From contig VBPK01000162.1 in assembly GCA_005877225.1 (NCBI GenBank), positions 1 to 10,918 of the forward strand: a DNA stretch of 10,918 bases, in the 5' to 3' direction. Both the position numbers and the translations under genes were made by a program. Below, in pieces: positions 6,243-10,918 of the stretch. Below the pieces are notes generated by a model. The model was given only the letters and a program-made list of their open reading frames with translations. It was not told the DNA's origin and did no database searches. This stretch comes from Nitrososphaerota archaeon (GTDB lineage Archaea > Thermoproteota > Nitrososphaeria > Nitrososphaerales > Gagatemarchaeaceae). Every line of letters begins with the position of its first letter. The stretch's first letter is position 1.

Positions 6243-6250
6243 CCTTATAA
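6243..6250 (+). promoter_or_regulatory. TATA box of the 6283 gene
   Basis: CCTTATAA precedes the ATG at 6283 by about 36 nt from its centre. This predicts a start near 6274 and a leader of roughly 9 nt. It shows that an apparently imported gene has an archaeal-type promoter. Confidence 0.5.
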
Positions 6251-6282
6251 TCTGAAAAATCGAGAGCCCATGCCGTCGGATC

Positions 6283-6690
6283 ATGTCCAAAGGCAAAGGA
6301 ACGAAGGCTGATCCGTGGCTGCTGAAGACGCCGCCCGGAACATCGGAATTCTCCGCATACAGAGATGAAAGTCTGACCCCTCCGGCACTCGTTGTGACCG
6401 TCGGCAAGACCGAGCTTCGATCCGACCAACGCTGCATCAACGATCTTCATTCTGCGCTCAAGAAGCACGGAGATTGGATGCCGCTAGGCAGCGCGGACGA
6501 GCAGAAGCCCGCGGCCGAAGGCACGGTAGAAGCCTGGGGACGCTCGTCGAAGAATCCGGTTGGCGGCTGGTATGGCCTGAAGAAGGGTCTTCGTGGCCGC
6601 TTCGGCATGTACGTGCCTCCAGTGATGGAAGCGTTGGGACTGGCCGAGGTCGAGCACAATCCGAAGAACAACCGGATGCGAGCTCTCTAG
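6283..6690 (+). CDS. Conserved hypothetical protein with a bacterial look, probably horizontally acquired
   Basis: This 135-aa soluble, basic protein has no signal peptide or membrane segment. Conserved-looking blocks are KGTKADPWLLKTPPGTSEF at the N-terminus, LHSALKKHGDWMPLGSADEQKP in the middle, and GTVEAWGRS, NPVGGWYGLKKGLRGRFGMYVPP and EHNPKNNRMRAL at the end. I associate this pattern with short proteins of unknown function in soil bacteria (from memory DUF6855, unverified). Function is unknown. Its arginine codons are nearly all CGN (7 of 8), while kdgK in the same window uses mainly AGG/AGA. This supports transfer into this genome. It sits beside a truncated PLP-enzyme gene and a long gene-free stretch, so its arrival may have broken the old locus. 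The ATG 4 bases after the GTCGGATC stretch is the only good start. Confidence 0.75.
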   Translation: MSKGKGTKADPWLLKTPPGTSEFSAYRDESLTPPALVVTVGKTELRSDQRCINDLHSALKKHGDWMPLGSADEQKPAAEGTVEAWGRSSKNPVGGWYGLKKGLRGRFGMYVPPVMEALGLAEVEHNPKNNRMRAL

Positions 6691-7183
6691 CCGATAATCG
6701 GCCTGTGCCGCTACATCGGCAGCACAGCACCTCGAACCTTTCTAGCCTCTGTTACGGTCGAGGGACATTACCGGAAAATTTTTCGCTACGAGATATCACT
6801 TGCAAGAATCAAAAACTTTGGCTGAAATAGCGAGGGGAGGACTTTCAGGATTCGGATTCTCTCCGAAGTCCGTTTGAACCTCCGCTCTGCGGGTGGCTCC
6901 CGAATCAATGTCCGTTTCCGGATCAGAGTCCGTTATGAGCCCGCCGGGATGTACGTAGCCCCTCTCGGGACTGGCTTCCCCACCTCGCTGTTTTGATGGG
7001 TTTGCAAGTCTCGCCTTAAAGTTACCGCCCCTTCTTGTCAGGAGCGATTCGTAATCATGGAATTGGCTTCCAACAACTGCAGGCGCGAGGCGGCTTTAGC
7101 GACAGAGAACGAATTCCTACGTCGTGGATGTGAATCCCGACTCTTCTGGATTGAGACTCTGATGTCCCAGTAGGCTAGACAAA
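6691..7183. other. Gene-free stretch, about 500 bp
   Basis: There is no protein frame with recognisable motifs on either strand, and no tRNA-like T-arm or D-arm. The visible structure is minor. A short palindrome CCGATAATCGG (6691-6701) lies right after the preceding stop. A TGCCG/CGGCA stem follows (about 6706-6721). An A-then-T tract, GAAAATTTTT (about 6773-6782), could end transcription. Three copies of GTCCGTT start at 6868, 6910 and 6928. The stretch may be decayed coding sequence of the disrupted locus, but I cannot align it to anything. Confidence 0.4.
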
Positions 7184-7191
7184 CATAAAAT
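7184..7191 (+). promoter_or_regulatory. TATA box of the 7215 gene
   Basis: CATAAAAT is centred about 27 nt before the ATG at 7215, so the mRNA should begin at the start codon itself (leaderless). Confidence 0.55.
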
Positions 7192-7214
7192 GACCGAGCT
7201 ATACCCTAGAGCGC

Positions 7215-7688
7215 ATGGACTGGCGGGGCTACAGGAAGCTGACGCTTTTGTTCGTGGTCTTATCGATGATCACGGATGCAACCATTGTCGCATTTGACGG
7301 ATATGTGCCCCGCGGGACATTGACAAATCTTGAGGGAGTAATTGCGGTCTACGTCATTCTGGCAGTACTGCTCTTGGCGAGGCCCTCCTGGGGGCTGACG
7401 ATTACTTTGTTCCTTTCCGCCCTCTGGCTCTTGGCTCAACTCGGCAACGCGTTTTTCAACTCCGCACCGCCTGGATTTACGTTCCCCCAAGGATTCACGG
7501 CCTACATATTCGGATACGGTGCAATCCCACCGAACGCAGCTATCGGATGCCCATATGGCTGTCCACCCTTCGGCTATTCTGCTCTCGCTTCGATCATACT
7601 TCAGATTCCAGTGATCCTCCTCGCTTTCATGGGCAGGAGCTCTATCGGGCGGGGTTCGATGCTGAAAGCGGCAACGATGACAAGCTGA
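7215..7688 (+). CDS. Four-helix membrane protein, unknown function
   Basis: This 157-aa protein has four hydrophobic segments at about residues 9-27, 38-55, 58-81 and 120-140. The loop between helices 3 and 4 (about 82-118) is long, rich in Pro, Gly and aromatic residues, and carries a Cys112-x3-Cys116 pair (GCPYGC). That loop could hold a metal or a disulfide on the outer face. The topology and the function are unknown, and I recognise no family. The ATG is fixed by the TATA box 27 nt upstream. The gene is convergent with the hflX operon, whose last gene ends 78 bp further right. Arginine codons are mixed, so there is no clear sign of foreign origin. Confidence 0.7.
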   Translation: MDWRGYRKLTLLFVVLSMITDATIVAFDGYVPRGTLTNLEGVIAVYVILAVLLLARPSWGLTITLFLSALWLLAQLGNAFFNSAPPGFTFPQGFTAYIFGYGAIPPNAAIGCPYGCPPFGYSALASIILQIPVILLAFMGRSSIGRGSMLKAATMTS

Positions 7689-7765
7689 AATCGACGAGCT
7701 GGCTGCGTTGGATAGACCGAGTCGACCTCACTGAAGTGATGCGTACTCAGATCATTTCGGGATAA

Positions 7766-7870
7766 CTAAGTCTTCTGAAAGCACCCCACCCTCTTGTAGG
7801 CGCAGCAAGTGCACTTCTCGCAGGCCTCGTACATCTGGTGCTTACAGACCCTACACGTGCAGACTGGCAT
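7766..7870 (-). CDS. 34-aa cysteine-rich microprotein, last gene of the hflX operon
   Basis: This very small protein has eight cysteines at residues 4, 6, 9, 17, 20, 22, 23 and 30 plus His11. The pattern is C-x-C-x2-C, seven residues, C-x2-C-x-C-C, six residues, C. Such density in a charged, non-hydrophobic peptide suggests binding of one or two zinc ions or an iron-sulfur cluster. Its ATG (7870) follows the HD-gene stop (TGA, 7874-7872) after a single base, so it is placed for translational coupling. It ends at TAG before the intergenic space. Chance is unlikely because eight of 34 codons are Cys and the frame abuts its neighbour so tightly. Homologues and function are unknown to me. A partner role for the HD protein or for transcription factor TFE is a guess from position. 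Confidence 0.78.
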   Translation of the reverse strand: MPVCTCRVCKHQMYEACEKCTCCAYKRVGCFQKT

Positions 7871-7871
7871 A

Positions 7872-8417
7872 TCAGATTCTGATCTTCTCGAAGATGACCT
7901 CTTCCGGGTCTCTCCCGAGCACCACCCTCAAATCCTCCTTGAGGGCTTCGAGCTTCTTCACGTCGTGCCCCTTCCTGACGAACCTCTTCACCTCCTCCGC
8001 GAACGGCCTCGCCTTGTTCGAGTCGATCATCTTGTCCGCGAAGCAGACGACCTTCTGCTCGAGCGTCCTCGGCATGTAGTCCCCCTCCGGAAGGCCGAGT
8101 CTCCTCGCCTCCTCTCGCGTGATCCCGGCTCCGACGTGCCTCTTCACGACCTCCACCACCCTCTCGTCGACCCCCTCCCTCCTGAGGATCTCCGCCCCCT
8201 CGTATCCGTGCCTTACGGTCTGTACGCGCGTCCTTCCGATGTCGTGCAGAAGAGCCCCTGCCTGAATGACCTTCTCGTCCACCACAACGCCTCTCCTGGC
8301 GAGCTCGCTCGCGATAACCCTCGCCACCCGCTCGACGGCCCTGCAGTGTTCGACTATCACCGGGATGCTGCCGTACTTTCTGTGAATCCGGAGAGCCTCT
8401 GTCTCGTCGGGAATCAC
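7872..8417 (-). CDS. HD-domain phosphohydrolase-like protein (TIGR00295 type)
   Basis: This 181-aa cytoplasmic protein of the HD superfamily belongs to the small archaeal subgroup I know as TIGR00295. The metal ligands are visible: His24 (VEHCRAVE), His58-Asp59 (LLHDIGR), further histidines at 70 and 94 (the latter in KRHVGAG), and Asp128 (CFADKM). This set supports a divalent-metal phosphohydrolase acting on a nucleotide or phosphorylated small molecule, but the physiological substrate is not known. The C-terminal third (RFVRKGHDVKKLEALKEDL) is helical and charged. The start is GTG at 8417, whose bases overlap the TFE stop as GTGA. No ATG lies near. Only one base separates its stop from the cysteine-rich microprotein, so the two are expected to be made together. 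Confidence 0.9.
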   Translation of the reverse strand: MIPDETEALRIHRKYGSIPVIVEHCRAVERVARVIASELARRGVVVDEKVIQAGALLHDIGRTRVQTVRHGYEGAEILRREGVDERVVEVVKRHVGAGITREEARRLGLPEGDYMPRTLEQKVVCFADKMIDSNKARPFAEEVKRFVRKGHDVKKLEALKEDLRVVLGRDPEEVIFEKIRI

Positions 8418-8923
8418 TTACTGACGTCCTCTTCGAGCTGCTTTATCTTCCATCGAAGCGCGTCCTTCAGCTCGGTGTTGTCGAGCCTGTTCAGCGGCTT
8501 GGAGCAGGTGGGGCACTTGAAGAAACTCTCCATCGCGTCCTCGAATGTCCTGTTCGGGTCGCCCGCCGTCCCGCAGTGGTAGAACTCGTGCGTCTCCTCG
8601 TACTCAAGCCTCTGCTTGAGCCTCCCCAGGACCTTCTTCCTCTGCGTCTGAATGAACCCGTCGGTCTGGTCTCGCTGGGCCTTCCACCTGTAGACGAACC
8701 AGCCTCTCTTAGGGTCCCTTACCCTGACGCCCGTAATCAGGCTCCTCCCGAAGAGGTCGTAGAGGGACTTCCTCACCGTCTTTATCTTCAGCCCGGTCGC
8801 TGATGCGATCTCCTCGTCGGTCGCGTTCTCGTTGTTGAGGAGAGCCCGGGCTACCCTGACGTAGTCAGGCCCGCCGATGAGGCCTGCCACCTTGACGAAA
8901 GTATCTTCATACTCTATCTTCAT
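8414..8923 (-). CDS. tfe: Transcription initiation factor TFE (TFIIE-alpha homologue)
   Basis: TFE helps archaeal RNA polymerase open promoter DNA with TBP and TFB. The 169-aa protein has the standard layout: an N-terminal winged helix (about residues 1-85, with ATDEEIASATGLKIKTVRKSLYDLFGRSLI and the wing RDPKRGWFVYRWKA), a charged linker helix (RKKVLGRLKQRLEYEE), a zinc-ribbon region (112-145) and a C-terminal helix. The ribbon is unusual. The second pair is present (Cys137-PT-Cys140), and so is Cys117, but the expected partner two residues on is Ala120 (CGTAG). Only three of four cysteine ligands are therefore visible, with His116 a possible substitute. The ATG overlaps the trm56 stop (ATGA) and the stop overlaps the HD-gene start (GTGA), marking a translationally coupled operon. 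Confidence 0.93.
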   Translation of the reverse strand: MKIEYEDTFVKVAGLIGGPDYVRVARALLNNENATDEEIASATGLKIKTVRKSLYDLFGRSLITGVRVRDPKRGWFVYRWKAQRDQTDGFIQTQRKKVLGRLKQRLEYEETHEFYHCGTAGDPNRTFEDAMESFFKCPTCSKPLNRLDNTELKDALRWKIKQLEEDVSK

Positions 8924-9450
8924 TCTGTGATTACTTGCTTGCCCCTCTCCTTCGGGAGAACTCTCAGCTTACTTTTGCCGAAGTCCTTCTTAAGCTCTTC
9001 TCCGCCCTGAATCTCGTGTAACGCGATCGCCAGGGCGGCAACCTCCGAGTGGGGCTGGTTCGTCACCGAGATGTTGTAGTCGGCCATGTGATACATCTCC
9101 CCCGGCACCTTCGGCCCCCCCACAACGACGAGGAACTTCGTGAACCTTCTCAGCTCGCCCACCCTTTCCAGAAGGGGCAGCCCGTACATCGTGAGATGGA
9201 CGACCTTCCTCCCATCCTTCCTCGCCTCCCCGACGACGCTCCTCCACGCCGTCCCGACCGTCACCTCGAATCTTCCTCCCCAGGATTCGTTTACATCCCT
9301 CACCTGGTCGATAAGCTCTGCCTCCGCCTCCTCCAGGTAGATCGCCTCCGCCCCCAGCGCCCTCGAGACCAGGCAGAGGTGGGTGAGTGTTCTGTCGTCC
9401 CTGACGAACCTGTGGCCCACCCGAAGCACTCGGATGCTAAGTGGGGGCAT
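8920..9450 (-). CDS. trm56: tRNA (cytidine(56)-2'-O)-methyltransferase, SPOUT family
   Basis: aTrm56 places a 2'-O-methyl group on C56 in the T-loop of archaeal tRNAs using S-adenosylmethionine. At 176 aa it has the family size. The N-terminal VLRVGHRFVRDDRTLTHLCLVSRALGA is the family hallmark. The SPOUT trefoil-knot region is in the C-terminal half: LTMYGLPL, then FLVVVGGPKVPGEMYHMADYNISVTNQPHSEVAALAIAL, which carries the SAM-binding knot loops. ATG at 9450 starts 14 nt inside the end of hflX, giving MPPLSIRVLRVGHR, normal for the family. The stop overlaps the tfe start by four bases. The gene therefore sits in a run joining ribosome or GTPase function, tRNA maturation and transcription. Confidence 0.93.
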   Translation of the reverse strand: MPPLSIRVLRVGHRFVRDDRTLTHLCLVSRALGAEAIYLEEAEAELIDQVRDVNESWGGRFEVTVGTAWRSVVGEARKDGRKVVHLTMYGLPLLERVGELRRFTKFLVVVGGPKVPGEMYHMADYNISVTNQPHSEVAALAIALHEIQGGEELKKDFGKSKLRVLPKERGKQVITE

Positions 9451-10543
9451 TGACCCCGCCGTCCGGAGCGGTTGTGGTGGCGACCTGCCCGCTCGCTCCC
9501 AGCCTCTCCTCTATCGCCCCCATCAACCTCTCGAATCCCGCTCCCGTCTTCGCGGATACCCCGACATACTCTTTCAGACCCAGCCTCCACGCCTTCTCCC
9601 CCAGCTGCTCAACCGTGAGGAGGTCCGCTTTGTTCATCACCACGAGCGTCCTTCCTTCGGGAACGCCGAGCTCGGAGAGCGTCCAGGTGCAGCTCTCGAA
9701 ATTCCTCACGAGCTTCTCTTCCGGCTCTGAGGCATCGACGATGAGAAGGACGAGGTTCGAGTAGGCGACCTCCTCCAGTGTGGACTTGAACGCCTCAATC
9801 ATGTAAGTGGGGAGGCGGCTGATGAACCCAACCGTGTCCGAGATGAGCAGCTTCATGTGGTCAACCATTATCCCCCTCGTCGTCGGGGAGAGAGTCGTGA
9901 AGATCCCCACGCCGACATCCTTCGCCTCTCCCGAGAGGCGGTTGAAGAGCGTCGTCTTCCCCGAGCCGGTGTATCCGGTAATCGCCATGCTCAGCAGCCT
10001 CATCCTCGCTCGATGCTGCCGGAAGATCACCCTCCGATTCCTCACCTCATCGACCTTCCTCCTGAGCGTCCCCACCCGGTCCTTCATCATCCTCACGTAG
10101 ACGTCCACCTCGTACTTGCCCAGACCGAAGAAACCGGGCTGTTCCCCCTTCTTCGCCATCCTCACCTTGTCCTTGGCGCGCGGCAGCTCGTAGTTCAACT
10201 CGGCCAGCTGAACCTGCAGCTTCGCCTCCGCAGTGGAGGCCCTCATCGCGAATATCTCGAGGATGACCTTCTCCCTGTCCTTCACCTCGACCTTGCAGAG
10301 CTTCGCCAGGTTGTACGTCTGCGAACCGCTCAGCCTCGCGTCGAAGACGACGGCGTCGAGGTGGTTCTCCCTCACGATTCTCGCAGCCTCCTCCGCCTTC
10401 CCCGAGCCGATCCCAAACTTCGCCCTCGCGAGATACTTCTGAGAGATGACACCGGCCGGCTCGTACCCCGCCGCCTCTGCGAGGGCCTTGGCCTCCTCTA
10501 TGATGTACTGCTCCGGGTAGACTACCAGTAGGGCCTTCCTCAA
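9437..10543 (-). CDS. hflX: GTPase HflX
   Basis: HflX is a translation-associated GTPase that binds the large ribosomal subunit, and in bacteria it rescues or splits stalled ribosomes. The 368-aa protein has the N-terminal HflX domain (residues about 1-100, with GIGSGKAEEAARIV, DARLSGSQTYNL and DREKVILEIFAMRA), a coiled-coil linker (about 103-180) and the GTPase domain: G1 GYTGSGKT 190-197, a threonine-rich switch I region (FTTLSPTTR), G3 DTVGF 236-240, G4 NKAD 304-307 and a SAK-type G5. The tail after about 355 is low-complexity (TTTAPDGG). TTG at 10543 is the only reasonable start: a purine-rich GAGGGGG lies 5-11 nt before it, one of the few Shine-Dalgarno-like sequences in the window. It is the first gene of the operon running left, with trm56 overlapping its end by 14 nt. 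Confidence 0.94.
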   Translation of the reverse strand: MRKALLVVYPEQYIIEEAKALAEAAGYEPAGVISQKYLARAKFGIGSGKAEEAARIVRENHLDAVVFDARLSGSQTYNLAKLCKVEVKDREKVILEIFAMRASTAEAKLQVQLAELNYELPRAKDKVRMAKKGEQPGFFGLGKYEVDVYVRMMKDRVGTLRRKVDEVRNRRVIFRQHRARMRLLSMAITGYTGSGKTTLFNRLSGEAKDVGVGIFTTLSPTTRGIMVDHMKLLISDTVGFISRLPTYMIEAFKSTLEEVAYSNLVLLIVDASEPEEKLVRNFESCTWTLSELGVPEGRTLVVMNKADLLTVEQLGEKAWRLGLKEYVGVSAKTGAGFERLMGAIEERLGASGQVATTTAPDGGVNAPT

Positions 10544-10593
10544 CGCACCCCCTCGATTCCGCTCACACCAAACCCCGCCCCTTTGAGAATCGG

Positions 10594-10612
10594 TTTTATT
10601 CGGCTCTTTTTA
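10594..10612. promoter_or_regulatory. Divergent promoter region of hflX and the PUA-domain gene
   Basis: Two AT cores, TTTTATT (10594-10600) and CTTTTTAA (10605-10612), lie between the divergent starts. TTTTATT read on plus is about 27 nt before the ATG at 10624, fitting a leaderless PUA-gene mRNA. On minus, either AATAAAA or TTAAAAAG would give an hflX leader of about 27-40 nt that contains its Shine-Dalgarno-like GAGGGGG. Confidence 0.5.
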
Positions 10613-10623
10613 AGGAATCGAGG

Positions 10624-10918
10624 ATGCAGCTCTTCGACGAGAGTCGCCGCCTCTCGCTGATGTTTGACTACGTCTTCGGGAGGGGGGTGAGCGGCGCGCT
10701 TCCCAAGAGCGGGCTGAAGGCGGTCTACTCCAGGAAGTCGGGGAGGGTTAAGGAGGTCCTCCACGACGGAAAGCTCTTCGCGACGGTAAAGACAAGCGGC
10801 GCGATCGCCCTCTCGGTCTATGGCGCCAATAAAATGGTCAAGAGCAGGGCCTTCCTGCGGAACTGCGTCGTCGTGAAGGACGACGCGGTGGAGTTCGTGA
10901 AGGAGGGGAAGTCAGTCT
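10624..10918 (+). CDS. PUA-domain RNA-binding protein, 3' end outside the window
   Basis: The first 98 codons of a gene that continues past the right edge. The start region (MQLFDESRRLSLMFDYVFGRGVSGAL) is the small domain that precedes PUA in archaeal archaeosine-transglycosylase-like and TIGR00451-type proteins. It is followed by strands SRKSGRVKEVLHDGKLFATVKTSGAIALSVYGANKM and the PUA opening RAFLRNCVVVKDDAVEFVKEGKSV, in which the D-x-A-V-E-F-V-x-x-G-K segment is highly characteristic. Such stand-alone proteins are usually about 150-160 aa and are thought to bind tRNA or rRNA. It could be the separate C-terminal part of a split tRNA-guanine transglycosylase. ATG at 10624 matches a leaderless start from TTTTATT. 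It is divergent from the hflX operon, which also handles RNA. Confidence 0.85.
   Translation, partial: MQLFDESRRLSLMFDYVFGRGVSGALPKSGLKAVYSRKSGRVKEVLHDGKLFATVKTSGAIALSVYGANKMVKSRAFLRNCVVVKDDAVEFVKEGKSV

Noticed and set aside
6691..6730. Palindrome CCGATAATCGG and adjacent TGCCG/CGGCA stem as a bacterial-type terminator
   Set aside because: The stems are short and no T-run follows them. The T-tract near 6778 is 50 nt away and unlinked.
6474..6830. 118-codon frame overlapping the 6283 gene
   Set aside because: It is out of frame with a patterned protein and has no promoter or motifs. The part beyond 6690 ends in random-looking sequence.
6841..6900. tRNA-like look of the minus strand (GGTTCAAA near a stem-like stretch)
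   Set aside because: The flanking bases do not pair into a T-arm, and there is no matching acceptor or anticodon arm.
7730..7765. Possible C/D-box guide RNA (GTGATG near CTCAGA)
   Set aside because: The box C match is incomplete, box D is not CTGA on that strand, and the spacing is too short for a guide.
7809..8582. 257-codon plus-strand frame opposite the HD and TFE genes
   Set aside because: Its composition (Leu/Pro/Arg/His rich) is that of an antisense shadow of GC-rich genes, while the minus strand encodes two clear families.
9857..10531. 224-codon plus-strand frame opposite hflX
   Set aside because: It is a shadow frame rich in Pro, Arg, His and Leu. HflX motifs on the minus strand are decisive.
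1..10918. CRISPR arrays, insertion sequences, integrase genes or attachment sites
   Set aside because: No regular direct repeats, transposase or recombinase motifs, or terminal inverted repeats were seen. The accessory patch at 5972-7183 carries no recognisable mobile-element part.

Overview
This window comes from an archaeon. Four genes of families regarded as archaeal or archaeal-type lie in it: the tRNA(Ile2) agmatidine synthase TiaS, the tRNA C56 2'-O-methyltransferase Trm56, the TFIIE-alpha homologue TFE, and a TIGR00295-type HD protein. Most start codons sit about 27 nt downstream of a TATA-like box with no ribosome binding site, which is archaeal leaderless or short-leader architecture. 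The DNA is GC-rich with many AGG/AGA arginine codons. Sugar-acid catabolism, an HxlR-type regulator and a soil-bacterium-like gene would fit a terrestrial Thermoproteota lineage (Nitrososphaeria or Bathyarchaeia-like), but the taxonomy is inference.

Layout. (1) Positions 1-2671 hold a sugar-acid module: the 3' end of a DHDPS/KDG-aldolase family gene, then a promoter and a 2-keto-3-deoxygluconate kinase (kdgK), overlapping by ATGA a full-length KDG-aldolase-like gene. This is the central part of an archaeal (branched) Entner-Doudoroff pathway. (2) Positions 2690-3981 hold a compact three-gene unit: a SnoaL/NTF2-like gene (+) and a VOC/glyoxalase-like gene (-) that meet tail to tail with abutting stop codons, and a cysteine-free HxlR-family regulator (+) divergent from the VOC gene. 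The SnoaL-like and VOC promoters share a composite TATA-plus-palindrome element (GTATCC, 3 nt, GGATAC) with exactly the same 15-nt distance to the start codon. This looks like a small self-contained regulon and is the best candidate here for an undescribed system.

(3) Positions 4172-6006 hold a four-helix membrane protein (-) and tiaS (+), which diverge from one TATA-like element readable on both strands. (4) Positions 5972-7688 look like an accessory patch: a C-terminal remnant of a Cys/Met-metabolism PLP enzyme on the minus strand, a 135-aa gene with foreign arginine codon use, 524 bp without a recognisable gene, and another small membrane protein. (5) Positions 10543 down to 7766 (-) are a tightly packed information-processing operon: hflX, trm56, tfe, an HD-domain gene and a 34-aa protein with eight cysteines that was too short for routine gene calling. 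Each gene overlaps its neighbour or follows it by 1 nt. (6) At the right edge a PUA-domain gene starts divergently from hflX and runs out of the window.

All family assignments rest on motifs read by eye. No database search was run.
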